The notes: generated from the sequence alone by a model not told the origin. A DNA stretch of 64,000 nucleotides from Alnus glutinosa (GCF_958979055.1 NC_084887.1:37116620-37180619), one strand, 5' to 3'; counted from the stretch's first letter, positions 1 to 10,635 are shown. Made by a program: numbers and translations.

Positions 1-215
1 TTTTTATTAAGATGAACACGTGTCGTCATCTTATTGGTTTGATGTGGCTTTGACGTGGCGTTTAACAGAAGCTGTCAAAATTTTTAACGGAATTTGACTC
101 AAATAATCGATTTGTAATTATAGTTTACCATAATGACCTCCCATTAACTTTTTAAACTATAAGGAGTAATTCGTAATTATGGCATACCCCAGGAACCAAT
201 GATGTAATTATCCTA
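1..215. repeat. Right arm of a foldback element, cut by window start
   Basis: This stretch reads like a diverged copy of the right arm of the complete foldback element at 2831-3451. Both have an A-rich stretch, a GACACGTGTCG-type motif, a TTTAACAGAA motif, GATTTGTAATTAT and a terminal block ending near position 215. The left arm would lie before the window, so target duplications cannot be tested. No coding potential is seen. Confidence 0.6.
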
Positions 216-584
216 AATTATTTTCTTTTCACCTTCCAATGGAGATCCTGAACCCCTCGTGATAAAACATTTTCGAAATTAATATATATGTATATATTTA
301 TTTTGTGGTTTGGAATTGTTTTTAATTAATTATACGGTACCTTAGCTCAGCACTTACACTTTCTCAATATGAACTGCGAAACTGCTATATATAATATGCT
401 CTTACATAAATATGTCAAAATAAGTACACACAAAGTGGTCAATCTGTGTGCCCTACAATCAGAAATATGATCAATTAAGAAGCACCACAACCAAACATGT
501 TATCAGCTTCTTAATTAGTAAAAATTAGCAAGATCGAGTCGAGGGAATTTCCTCAACTATAGTATCGGATTAATTCTTTCACAA
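216..584. other. Non-coding flank downstream of exonuclease-like unit A
   Basis: No gene is seen in this AT-rich stretch. From about 465 onward it matches 5484-5571, downstream of unit C (shared AGAAGCACCACAACCAAACA and AGCTTCTTAATTAGTA). The duplication that made A and C therefore included 3' flanking DNA. Confidence 0.6.
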
Positions 585-1248
585 TCATGACCAACCATGG
601 ACGTCCATACTAGCATGCCAAATTTGATCCCAGCCTAGAATACTTGCACCCCAATCACTAAACGCAACATTGGTGGATTTACCAAAAGTCTTCTCCCATT
701 TAGGAAACTTGAAAACATACTTGAACAAATCCGGCAAACTATAAACTTCAAGGATAGGCTTGTTTTGAACAGCAGCAGCAAGAGCTCCCAGCTCCACTGC
801 ATTCCTGCATTGAACTCCATAATCCCTTCGAAGATCGCCCACATTCTGTTTGATGCTTATACCAACAAATGTTATGTCTCAAAGATCAAGAAACTTGGCA
901 AGGGAAGTGGGTATTTTCTCCAAGTGTGTAATATATATGGACACTTTCTCCAAGTGGGTAATAAGGTGTACAATATATAAGGCAATCATTTTCTGCGCAT
1001 ATATAGTTTCAACACTGCAACTTTCTCACTGACAACTCCATTACTAGCTGATGAACTGAATGATTTCTCTATATCTAAACCAACAACTCTCTCATAGCTA
1101 CTATTACCAGCATAATTGTTCTTCAACAACTCTGCATCAATAACAGATAGCAGCAATTTAAGGCCCCCTTCCAGTGCTGACTCATTGGTTATGATAGTTG
1201 TTTTGATCTCTCTTCCTCCCCTATGTTTAAAGTAAAAAACCTAGCCAT
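585..1248 (-). pseudogene. Unit A: broken WRN-exonuclease-like gene
   Basis: This intronless relic is closely related to unit C (5572-6243). Reading from an ATG at 1246-1248 it has the family N-terminus, a 2-base length difference from C near 1210 that shifts the frame, and the motif-I region VVGLDIEKSF. A local duplication then interrupts it around 900-990, where a 'CTTTCTCCAAGTG' segment occurs twice. The C-terminal 85 codons are open (585-842) and include GDLRRDYGVQCRNAVELGAL and ending HASMDVH. WRN-type DEDDy exonucleases need D and E in motif I, D in motif II and Y..D in motif III. Here motif-I D/E and motif-III D survive, but the motif-III Tyr is His. With at least two lesions it should not make a full protein. 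Confidence 0.75.
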
Positions 1249-1790
1249 CTTTGAAAATGAAGAAGATCGAATATGAGAAACTGGGCTGCACGTATTGGAA
1301 TGATCACAAGCCATGCATGAGGTGGGGCTATTTGTATTGTATACATGAAACTAGCCATCTTTGGAATTTAGTACTAAATAGCTCTGCCTCTTCGGTTGTA
1401 ACGACCTTAGAATTCCAAGATAATTAAGTACCAAGTATCATGGGCTACATTGAATGTAAATTGGGAAGCTAAACCCTCTTTGCCTGCTGCATTAACCTTT
1501 GAAGAGCAATACACGTGTCGATCTCCCCCCAACGTAGTAACTCGTAGGACCAAGTTAATTATCTTCTTTCCTTTGAATTAATTATAGAAAGAAAAAAAAA
1601 AAGAAAAAAAAAGAAAAAAAAAAAGATAAATTATACAAGGGTGAAGGGGATTGTCATGATTACAATTATCAATTCAAGTTTTCTTCCAGACAAAATCGGA
1701 AAAAAAATTCTTGCTTATTAATTATATTAAATTGATGTTTGTCCTTAAATTTTCATGTACATTTTTAATAAAATACGTAATTTTTACATA
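1249..1790. other. Duplicated 5' flank of unit A, no gene
   Basis: No gene is seen. The first 370 bases match the flank of unit C, which is split by the Harbinger insertion (6244-6307 plus 19333-19620), and more weakly 25380-25650 beside unit F. Shared landmarks are ATGAGGTGGGGCTATTTG, AGCTCTGCCTCTTCGGTT and the CTAAACCCTCTTTGCC block. The A copy has no Harbinger and so preserves the empty site. An A-rich low-complexity run occupies about 1588-1630. Confidence 0.7.
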
Positions 1791-2040
1791 TATTTTTAAT
1801 AAGAAAAATAGTATTATTGGTCCATGTTGTTAGCCTAAATGACAAATCGTTCATTGTGATATCAAAATGAATTCAAAGATATATCGTCTCAATGGTTAGC
1901 CTAATTTACATATCGTTCACTGAAGTCGTTAAAAATTTTGACAGATTCTGTTTGTGCCATGTCAGTGCCAATAAGATGGTAACACATGTCACTCTTAATA
2001 AAAAAAATATATAAATTTATAAAACTTAAAAAATTATTTA
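1791..2040. repeat. Diverged left arm of the foldback family
   Basis: Motifs resemble the left half of the element at 2831-3451: a 'TTGGTCC' start, then GTTAAAAATTTTGACAGATTCTG, a CAATAAGATGG block and A-rich AT sequence. The first part is also present at about 20255-20340, so it predates the A/C duplication. No right arm follows, so it is a fragment. Confidence 0.45.
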
Positions 2041-2821
2041 AAAAGAAATGGAAAAAAGGAAATGAGTGGCAAAATTTAGAAGAAAGTTAGGCGGCATTCT
2101 CGACAAATGACAATGAAAAATAAAGACGACATGAAAGATATTAAAGCAATTTCGCTCACCATATGAGTTGAATGATTGTATTTTTTATGCTTATTTTATT
2201 TATCCTTTTGAGAAGGTCCCACAACCTACTACGAAAAATGAGAGCCCCACTACAAAAGCGGTTCCATCATTTTTCACCATATATCCCCACCAATATTGAT
2301 TTACATAAAAGAAGAGCCCATCAAGTGAGCTTTGACAATTCTTCACCTTTACTTTGGAAGCTTGGAAGACACGCACCTTGGGCCTCCTTGCATTTTTTAG
2401 GGCATTGACACATATTATAATCCCTTCAAATTATTTGTCTGAATTGAAGAGAATTCGAACAAGTAATAGTAAGAGATCGATCACTCATGAGATCTATCTG
2501 ACTAAATAAAAATTAAATTATTTGACTACTTATCCGATTAAATGAGTCTCGGTCATAAGTGTTCTCTCACAATCACCAGCCTTTTGAAAGGATCCTAATC
2601 ATCCCATTGACACGTCCACAAAATAAATAAATTTAGCAAAGAGAAGGATATTATTGCCACAAATTCTTTCATGGGGCTTCCAAGAAAAAACTTGCATTTA
2701 AAGAATTAAATACGCACTAAGATTCTAATTAAGAACAAAATTATTATCTCATGCATAAAGAGGAAAACAATGTAAAATATGTAATAGATTGATTGCATTA
2801 TGAAAGTAAGATGATTTCTTA
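2041..2821. other. AT-rich intergenic DNA, nothing recognised
   Basis: Short open frames here lack codon structure, splice signals or any recognisable protein motif. No gene or clear repeat is seen. Confidence 0.5.
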
Positions 2822-2830
2822 TATATTTAA

Positions 2831-3451
2831 GGGAAAATTGCACCGTTGGTCCCTGTGGTATTCCATAATTATTTTTTACTCCCTGTGGTTTAAAAAATTA
2901 CTGGGAGATCCTTGTGGTAGACAATAATTACAAATCGATCCCTGGCGTCAAATTCTGTTAAATTTTTTAACAGATTCTGTCAAATGCCACGTCAGCGACA
3001 CGTGTCGCCATCTTATGGCGACACGTGTCCATCTTAATAAAAAAAAATATAAATTTATTAAAAAATAAATAAAAATACTTTTAAAAAAAAAAAAATCAAA
3101 AAAAAAAAAAAAAAAAACTGAACGGTTGGCCACCCCCAAATGGGTGGCCAACCGTTCACTTTTTTTTTTTATTTTTTTTATTTTTTATTTTTTTAAAAAA
3201 AAAAGTATTTTTATTTATTTTTTAATAAATTTATATTTTTTTTATTAAGATGGACACGTGTCGCCATAAGATGATGACACGTGTCGCTGACGTGGCATTT
3301 GACGGAATCTGTTAAAAAATTTAACAGAATTTGACGTCAGGGATCGATTTGTAATTATTGTCTACTACAAGGATCTCCCAGTAATTTTTTAAACCACAGG
3401 GAGTAAAAAATAATTATGGAATACCACAGGGACCAACGGTGCAATTTTCCC
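2831..3451. mobile_element. 621-bp foldback element with 9-bp TSD (Mutator-type)
   Basis: The element is a long inverted repeat. It starts GGGAAAATTGCACCGTTGG and ends with the reverse complement, and the arms match almost throughout. They meet at a T-rich/A-rich centre around a hairpin core near 3125-3157 (GGCCACCC / GGGTGGCC). It is flanked by an exact 9-bp direct repeat, TATATTTAA (2822-2830 and 3452-3460). A 9-bp duplication with long inverted ends fits a non-autonomous Mutator-superfamily element. No transposase is present. Related pieces occur at 1-215 and 1791-2040. Confidence 0.85.
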
Positions 3452-3647
3452 TATATTTAACTTCTTAAAGATGTAGCAAGCTAGCTAGGCAACTGATAAT
3501 TAAAAACACATTAGTCAACATACTGACAAAACATCCTCATATACTAGAAAAAGATCGAAACATGCACGTACGTACGCACGCACGTTGAACAAACTGCAAA
3601 ATATCAAAGCTAATTAACATCTGCTATTAATTTAATTAACAACCCAA

Positions 3648-4301
3648 TTAGTGAAAACGTTCCTCTAAATTTGCCGCAGTCCGGACGGATGCATGGACTT
3701 CCATACTAGCATGGAAGATTTGCTCCTCACTCAGCTCACTGCTACCCCAATCACTAAAAGCAACATCAGCTGATTTAATCGAATAATCGTAAAGCACACC
3801 AGATCCACGGCTAAAGTTGTGTGACCGAGCAGACTCGTACAAACTCGGTAAAGTATGAGAACGTACGTCAAAATTCTTTCTAAAACAAGTAGCAGCTAAA
3901 TCTTCAAGTTCAACTACCGCATTCCGACATTGAATCCCATAATCCCTTCTGAGATCACACAGGTTCTGTTTGATGCCGACGCCAACAACTGTTATATCTG
4001 AAAGATCAAGGAACTTAGCAAGGCAAGTGGGTATTTCCTTGAGGTGTGTAAGATGCACAATAAGGCAACATTTTTCTGCACATAGTTTCAACACTGCAAC
4101 TTTCTCCCTCATCATAAATCCATCATAACTGAATCTGAATGACTTCTCTATGCCTAAACCGACAACTCTTTCAAAGCTCCAGGGAAGTGGCTTAATATTA
4201 GATAACAGCATTTTGAGAAAGCCTTCCAGCTCTGACTCGTCGGTTACAACAGTTGTTTTGATCTCGTCGGACTCTAACTTAAAAGTAAAAGACTTGGACA
4301 T
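3648..4301 (-). CDS. Unit B: intact WRN-exonuclease-like protein, catalytic motifs degraded
   Basis: This is a single-exon open frame of 217 aa, and the only full-length unit in the array. It resembles the plant WRN/WEX 3'-5' exonuclease domain (RNase D-like, DEDDy) in order: VVGLGIEKSF (residues 46-55), VAVLKLC (68-74), a CLIVHL strand (79-84), IPTCLAKFL (90-98), VVGVGI (105-110) and ELEDLAA (131-137). Near the C-terminus LSEEQIFHASMEVHAS (190-205) aligns with the family's LTEDQ..YAATDAY. Key residues differ. Motif I has G50 for Asp with E52 kept, motif II has N113 where Asp is expected, and motif III has H198 for Tyr and E201 for Asp. Nuclease activity is therefore doubtful; nucleic-acid or protein binding is possible but only inferred. 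The ATG at 4299-4301 is the first in frame and matches the N-terminus (SKSFT.KLES.EIKTTVVTD) of unit F. A GAAGAAGAAGAGGAGG tract lies just upstream, probably 5' UTR. Confidence 0.75.
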   Translation of the reverse strand: MSKSFTFKLESDEIKTTVVTDESELEGFLKMLLSNIKPLPWSFERVVGLGIEKSFRFSYDGFMMREKVAVLKLCAEKCCLIVHLTHLKEIPTCLAKFLDLSDITVVGVGIKQNLCDLRRDYGIQCRNAVVELEDLAATCFRKNFDVRSHTLPSLYESARSHNFSRGSGVLYDYSIKSADVAFSDWGSSELSEEQIFHASMEVHASVRTAANLEERFH

Positions 4302-5571
4302 CTTTTTTCATATATTTGAAGAAGAAGAAGAAGAGGAGGAGGAACTATTCATTCAACGAAAACAAGAGAGATTGAATGCATGGGAGTCACAAAGACATGA
4401 GGGGCTATTTATATATGTACCAATTAAGACAATATGTATGTAGATTTGGGTTTACAATTTAAAAACGTAATTTTTAAAAATACAATTAAATATTTGTAAA
4501 TTCACAATTTGATTTTTAAAATTGCTCTTTCTTTAGTATTTAAAGTTGTGCGTTTTAAAAAACACAACTCATTGCCAGTCATTTGAACACATTTTTTTTC
4601 ACCTTTTTAAATCACAATTATATAAAAACACACTTATAAACAATATATTTTCTATACTTTAATCTAAAATCTCATTGTAAAACGTACTCTAAATTCAAAA
4701 AAAAAAAAAAAAAAACCAAGTAAATGATAAGAATAATGCGCGCTGGACCTACAATCTCTTTAAAATTCTTTTACAACCTGATGAGTGTCCCTTTGTTCCG
4801 AGCTTAATTTCTTTGCTTAAAGAGAGGTTGGCCCCAGGAATAAAGCAGAAGGCAACGGCAGTAGTGGGTTAAATTTAAATAATTGCGACCACTTTTGATT
4901 CGTGCTTCCTGCAGAGTCTTTATTCTTGAAGGATAATGTAAAATAAATAAGAGAAAAGAAAACAAATGCAACAAGGACTCATGCTTTAATTAGAGAAATG
5001 ATTCCTTTCATTATGGTCTTTTCCTTCTTTTTTCTTTTTTTTTTTCAAAATTACTATTAGATCGACCTGTGAAATCTACGTGAATTTATGCTTAGCAAAA
5101 CTGGTTGGTGTATCGGATTCGAGTTGACCCATCAACCCGTTAGGATTAATCCGCTGGCACCCTAAACCTGAACACGACATGTTAATTTGTTGGATAACGT
5201 ATCCGATACGACACGACAGATCCGTTTAACTAACAGGTCATGCCAGTTTGACACAACCCAATCCATTTTTTATAATTTTTTTTTTTTTTTGTAATAACAA
5301 AATAGAATCCAAACAAGAGGATCCGGTTATAGAAGTGAAAATAATAATCTAGCTAGAGGCCACTGTCAAGACGAAGAACTATAAATTGAACACATACGGG
5401 TTGTGCAACAAATCTGGTCTCTAATATTGAAGTGCTCTCTCTCTGTAAGGCCGTTCGTGACTCTCTGAAGCTTCAAATATATATGATCAAGAAGCACCAC
5501 AACCAAACATATTATCAGCTTCTTAATTAGTACTAAAAATTAGCAAGATCGAGCCGAGGGAATTTCCTCAA
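4302..5571. other. Intergenic DNA between units B and C
   Basis: A purine-rich likely 5' leader of unit B lies at about 4318-4345. The part from 4440 to 4690 is AT-rich with repeated 'AATTTTTAAAA' motifs like those at 25930-26650, probably an old non-autonomous transposon. Bases 5095-5270 hold a fragment with repeated 'CGACACGAC/ACCCATCAACCCG' words of a type common in dispersed plant repeats. No gene is seen. Confidence 0.45.
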
Positions 5572-6243
5572 CTATAGTATCGGATTAATTCTTTCACAAT
5601 CATGACAGTTACGTACGTTAATTGCATGGACGTCCATACTAGCATGCCAAATTTGATCCCTGCTTAGAATACTTGTACCCCAATCACTGAACGCAGCAAT
5701 GGTACATTTACCAGAAGTCTTCTCCCATTTTGGAAACTTGAAAACATACTTGAACAAATCCGGCAAAACTATAAACTCAAAGCCTATATAGGCTTGTTTT
5801 GAACAGCAGCAGCAAGAGCTCCCAGCTCCACTGCATTCCTGCATTGAACTCCATAATCCCTTCGAAGATCACCCACATTCTGTTTGATGCTTATACCAAC
5901 AAATGTTATGCCTGAAAGATCAAGAAACTTGGCAAGGGAAGTGGGTATTTTCTCCAAGTGTGTAAGGTTCACAATAAGGCAATCATTTTCTGCGCATAGT
6001 TTCAACACTGCAACTTTCTCACTGACAACTCCATTACTAGTTGATGAACTGAATGATTTCTCTATATCTAAACCAACAACTCTCTCATAGCTACTATTAC
6101 CAGCATAATTGTTCTTCAACAACTCTGCCTCAATAACAGATGGCAGCAATTTAATTAAGGCCCCCTTCCAGTGCTGACTCATTGGTTATGACAGTTGTTT
6201 TGATCTCTTCCTCCCCTATGTTTAAAGTCAAAAACCTAGCCAT
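5572..6243 (-). pseudogene. Unit C: broken WRN-exonuclease-like gene
   Basis: This is the closest relative of unit A. From the ATG at 6241-6243 the N-terminus reads MARFLTLNIGEEEIKTTVIT. An extra 4-base 'AATT' near 6150, absent from A, shifts the frame; a second shift lies near 5770-5790. The central piece (132 codons, 5784-6182) keeps VVGLDIEKSF, so both motif-I acids are present, then VAVLKLCAE and IPTSLAKFLDLSG, with GISIKQN at motif II (Asp replaced by Asn). The last piece contains DQIWHASMDVHA, keeping the motif-III Asp but with His for Tyr. It is a pseudogene unless a downstream start makes a shorter protein. The Harbinger insertion lies 64 bases upstream of the ATG and may have removed its promoter. 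Confidence 0.75.
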
Positions 6244-6307
6244 CTTTGAAAATGAAGAAGAAAATGAGAAACTGGGCTGTACATATTGGAATGATCACAA
6301 GATATGA

Positions 6308-6423
6308 GAGCATTCCTAATAGCCTCATCAAATTTTACTCACCAAAATAGTTAAAAATCATTTTTTTCTATTCTGGTGAGCCACTTTTTTAAAGTTCCCC
6401 CAGCAGCCTCACCATTTTAACTA
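6308..6423 (+). repeat. Left terminal inverted repeat of the Harbinger element
   Basis: About 115 bases are inverted relative to 19231-19332. The outer GAGCATTCCTA.TAGCCTCA and the inner AGCAGCCTCACCATTTTAAC match well; the middle has small length differences. Confidence 0.85.
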
Positions 6424-6811
6424 GTCAATATTCACTATTCCATTTAATTAATAATTTTTCAATTTTTTTTTTATTATTTCTCTATTTAATATTTTTTGAA
6501 TGTTTGTCTTTTCCTAACGGTTATATTTTTGAATACTTGTCTTATTCTAATGGTCATATTTTTAAAAAGTTGTCTTTTGCTAACGATCATATTTGTGAAT
6601 ATTTGTTTTATCCTAACAGTCGTATTTTTGATATTTCTTTTTTCTTTTTCTTTTTTTGGTTTTTTGTTTTTTGTTTTTTTTTTGTTTTTCTAACGGCCAT
6701 ATTTTTCAAAAAAAACTCTATTGTATGCTTTACATAAATAAGACCATTTCCTCCACAATTATCATTCACCCCAACTAATACTTATTTCCATTCAATCTCT
6801 ATTTTTACTCT

Positions 6812-8092
6812 ATGGCTCATTTTTTCTTTAAGAGTCGCTCTTTTCTTCTCAAAATCCTTCATGATGACTCTGATGATGATTTAGAGATAATTACGAGGGC
6901 GTTGGAAGAAGAAGGATCAACATCACATCGTGGTAGTACCCAACATCGTAGGCACATCGTGCGTAATCGGTTGCAAGGCCACGAAAGGCTTGTGCTCGAT
7001 TATTTTGCAGAGTCACCAATATACCTTCCTAGACTATTTCGAAGGAGGTTCCATATGAGGCGTCCTCTTTTTCTTCGTATTGTATCCGAGGTTGAAGATT
7101 ACGAGCCATACTTCGTCCAAGAAAGAAATGCAGCTGGAATACTTGGTTTTTCTTCCCTTCAAAAGATTATTGCCGCACTCAGGATGCTAGCATATGGAGT
7201 AACTGGTGATTATGTGGATGAATATCTAAGGCTTTCTGAAAGCAAAACAATGGATAGTCTAAAACTGTTTGCGCAAGCAATGGTTTCTCTTTACTCCGAT
7301 GTGTACTTGAGGTCACCAACAAATCATGATATTGCGAGATTGCTAGCGAAGGGCCAAAGTCGTGGTTTTCCTAGGATGTTGGGGAGCATCGACTACATGC
7401 ACTGGAAATGGAAAAATTCCCCCACATCATGGAGAGGTATGTATTCTGGCCATAAACATGAAGCAACTATTATCTTGGAAGTAGTTTCTTCATATGATCT
7501 TTGGATATGGCATGCATTTTTTGGGTTACCTGGGTCTAACAATGACATCAACGTGTTGGATAAATCTTTTATATTTACTAAGCTTGCTCAAGGGCGTGGT
7601 CCTCGAGTCAATTACTCTATTAATGGTCATGACTACACAATGAGATATTACCTTGGCGATGGTATATACCCGCGATGGTCAACATTTGTAAAAACAATCT
7701 TAGCCCCACTAAGAGCCAAGAAGAAACATTTTGCTGCAGCACAAGAGTCTGCAAGAAAGGACGTAGAGCGTGCATTTGGAGTGTTGCAAGCACAATTTAC
7801 AATTGTGCGTCAGCCTGCACGATGTTTCAAAATACTTGAGCTCAAACAAATTATGAAAGCATGCATAATTCTCCATAACATGATTCTTGAAGATGAACGA
7901 GATGAACAAGACACTTTGGACTTCGATTATGAACAACTCAATGCAAATCCTCCTGAACCACTGTCACACAATGAAACAGATATGCTTTCGAAGTTTATTT
8001 GTATTCGTCAACGTATTAGAGACCGAGGAAATCATTGTCAACTCCAATCGGACCTCGTTGAGCACTTATGGCAACTACATGGCCAATCGTAG
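6812..8092 (+). CDS. PIF/Harbinger transposase, open and intronless
   Basis: This 426-aa protein belongs to the plant Harbinger transposase family (DDE_Tnp_4-type nuclease), which cuts and joins the transposon ends with the help of ORF1. The DDE triad is visible: D194 in GSIDYMHWKWKNSPTSW, D283 in LGDGIYPRWSTF and E319 in RKDVERAFGVLQ. Other family blocks are YSGHKHEATIILE (211-223), WIWHAFFGLPGSNNDINVLD (231-250), VNYSINGHDYTM (267-278) and KACIILHNMILEDERD (349-364). A region likely to bind DNA precedes them at about residues 70-170. The length is normal and no stop or frameshift is seen, so the gene could still be functional. The ATG at 6812 is the first in frame; an AT-rich 390-bp leader separates it from the terminal repeat. 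No polyadenylation signal was assigned. Confidence 0.93.
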   Translation: MAHFFFKSRSFLLKILHDDSDDDLEIITRALEEEGSTSHRGSTQHRRHIVRNRLQGHERLVLDYFAESPIYLPRLFRRRFHMRRPLFLRIVSEVEDYEPYFVQERNAAGILGFSSLQKIIAALRMLAYGVTGDYVDEYLRLSESKTMDSLKLFAQAMVSLYSDVYLRSPTNHDIARLLAKGQSRGFPRMLGSIDYMHWKWKNSPTSWRGMYSGHKHEATIILEVVSSYDLWIWHAFFGLPGSNNDINVLDKSFIFTKLAQGRGPRVNYSINGHDYTMRYYLGDGIYPRWSTFVKTILAPLRAKKKHFAAAQESARKDVERAFGVLQAQFTIVRQPARCFKILELKQIMKACIILHNMILEDERDEQDTLDFDYEQLNANPPEPLSHNETDMLSKFICIRQRIRDRGNHCQLQSDLVEHLWQLHGQS

Positions 8093-8404
8093 GAGCTTCA
8101 AATGAATGGTTAATTTAATATGTATTATTTAAATTAAGTTAGTCTTTATTTATAATTTATTAAGTTAGTACTGATAAGTCTTGAATTATTCGATTCAAGA
8201 CCCATTAATTTGCATTTGTTAGACCTAGTTCTTGTTGTATATATAACGTGTTGTTGTAGTTTTTGTGTTTTGTCTTATTTTCAGGTCTTAGTGAAAATCT
8301 AGTTCAAAACATTTGAATTAGACCTGAAAATACATCAATGACATTTTGGTCATTTCTAGAGTTCGAGGCTGATCCTGAGAAGATGAAAAATCGGTCAAGG
8401 CATT

Positions 8405-8550
8405 TTGATCGATCGATTATTTGTACAACCAATAATTCGATCGATCGACTTTCAGTCGACTCAACTTCGATCGATCAAGATGCGATCAATCAATTTTCAG
8501 AGCAAAACATTTTCGATCGATCGACATATTTTCGATCGATCAACTTCGCA
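8405..8550. repeat. Cluster of GATCGATCGA palindromes
   Basis: Within about 145 bases the palindromic core CGATCGATC occurs five times, with diverged forms between, separated by short AT-rich spacers. It lies in the putative U3-like part of the 8172-10077 insertion. The function is unknown. Confidence 0.7.
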
Positions 8551-9991
8551 TCTTCCAGAAGGTCAAAATATTTCCAAATCTTTGTGTGATCCAAATCAAA
8601 AGTTGAGTTTAATGGACAGAAATGGACGGCGACCAGCTCTGTTTGTGGGGCTAGAATTGATCCTTGATGAGTTCCTTGTAAATTAAATCTCTATATATAT
8701 GAGATTAGGGTTTTAGGTTAAAGTATGCATCTTTTGGGGATTTGGATTTGCTCAGGTGTATCACTTCATTTCTTGTTTTTCTAGCTTTCTTTGATGCACG
8801 TTTTCTGGGCTTAGTTCCAGAGAACAACTTCCTTTGTTAAATTTCAAGTTCTTAGTTTAGTTTGTTTTTCTTTTTCTTCCTTTTCTTGTAATCCAAATTT
8901 TAGAAGTTAAATATAGTTGTTGTTCTTCATTTCTTTCTTGTTTCTTTACTGTTTTTGATTAATTTGCATGCTTAGATTAGCTTAATTCATGTCTAGCTTA
9001 ATTCTATCTTAGGGTTTGATCAAAATTCTCTCCAAAAACCATGAAGTGTTCTTGATGTTCTTGAGTTTTTCTTGATATGTTTGATGATTGTGTAAGGCTA
9101 GAAGATTTCAAAACTCATGCTAAAAGGTTTTGTTTTCAAGATTCCAATCTAATTATTCATGAAAAAGAGTTAGGCTTGTCTATGAGTTTTCTTAGATTCA
9201 TGAATAAAATCAACATTTTTGAAAGAAAATGGTGTCTTGTGCAATGATGCTATTTGACATGATGTGTGATTTCTCATTAGAGTCACTTTATAGGGTATGC
9301 TAGGGAACACCAATCATTTCACACATTTGGTAGTCTAAAATGTTTTTCAATTGTAATTTAAACTTTATGTGAAATGATTTGGTGTAAAACTAGATATTTT
9401 ATCACTGTGGCCTAATTAGGGTTTTCATGTATTGTGTATACTTATTAAAATGTGTTGTAGAGTAGTAAGTTAGGGAGCATTAATCACTCCACACCTTTCG
9501 TAGTGTAAATGTTTTTCAATTATAGACTAATCTTTACGTTGAGTAGATTAATGTAAAACTAGGTACTTTATGATTAGGTCTTAACAAAAGTGTTTTCACG
9601 TCGAGGTCGTCGTAATGGTTGATGCCCATTACGCGCTCATATCATGCATGTTAGGAAGAACCATATAGACTTTAAGCATTTCATTGGTTGAGGATTAGAT
9701 AAGATCAATACCCTAAGTTTCTTTTAAGTTTGTTTCATTTTCCGTCTTTATCACTTTACTTGTTGTAACTTCAATTCTACAACCTTTACTTTGTTTTTAT
9801 TTTTAAGTTAAGTAAAATACGCTCTTTAATATTCCGTTACGCAAAACAACCAATAATCTTTGTGGTTCGATTACCCTTGCTAAAGTACAATCGATACGTA
9901 CTATTGCGAATGGTAAACTTATAAATTTAAAATCCACGTAGCCGGTTAAGTACGCTACAAAGTACTTATTTATAGTTGGAAATAAAAGCTA

Positions 9992-10066
9992 CTTTTGTAA
10001 AAACCAAAATTTGGGTTTACTTCTAGCAACTTTTGTAAAAACCAAAATTTGGGTTTACTTCTAGCT
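9992..10066. repeat. 38-bp tandem duplication
   Basis: A unit containing ACTTTTGTAAAAACC and TTGGGTTTACTTCTAGC occurs twice head to tail with almost no change, just inside the right edge of the preceding insertion. Confidence 0.8.
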
Positions 10067-10345
10067 AACAAAAGTGTAGTACTAGTTTATTTTTTATTAG
10101 GGATAACTTCACAAAAGGGTATCGAACTATACCGCGTTTTGACAGAAGGGTATTGAATTATCATTCCTCTCAAACCCGGGGTTTTAACTATCAAAATGAG
10201 TCCCAAAAGGGCATTCCGTTTGGTTTTGGCGTTAAAACGTGACAGAAGTCGAGTCACGTGACTTACATGTGACTTTTTTAATGCGTTCTACTCATTTTGC
10301 CCCTACCTAAACAAATAAATTACATCTCTTCCCACCTTCCCCGTT

Positions 10346-10347
<2 letters not shown>

Positions 10348-10389
<42 letters not shown>
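10348..10389. repeat. (CT)21 microsatellite
   Basis: An uninterrupted CT run lies just inside the left inverted repeat of the Pack-MULE. A pyrimidine tract here might act as a core promoter for the captured fragments, but that is a guess. Confidence 0.95.
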
Positions 10390-10392
<3 letters not shown>

Positions 10393-10635
10393 AAACGCAC
10401 TTAAAAAGTTTCCCTATCTTTTTACTTGCCAAATTCAGTGGGTGTTCTGTCCATGCTCAACACCTCACTACTACTGATAACTATCTATAGCTCGATATAC
10501 ATAAGTACATGTGTGTCTCTTAATATTTTTAATGTTTATGCTTTGTCTAAATCTTTCATCTTTGGACATATCCAGAGTTTGTACTGGATTTGCATGCTTA
10601 TCCTTTTCCATACATTGTGTTTGTTTTTATGCGTG

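Larger units (their letters stand above)
8172..10077. mobile_element. Probable solo-LTR-like insertion of uncertain family
   Basis: About 1.9 kb of non-coding DNA separates the transposase from the Pack-MULE. It starts TGATAAGTCTTG and is flanked by AGTAC (8167-8171 and 10078-10082, within TAGTACT). It contains a TATA-like CTCTATATATATGAG near 8690 and, near its right end, phrases of the 'CTTTGTGGTTCGA' type often seen in long Ty3/gypsy LTRs. A diverged direct repeat (about 9290-9410 versus 9470-9590) lies inside. The right end does not show the usual CA, so this remains a tentative fossil call. Confidence 0.35.

Noticed and set aside
8338-8686. Ser/Asp/Arg-rich frames over the GATCGATCGA cluster
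   Set aside because: They are translations of the palindromic repeat in two frames.
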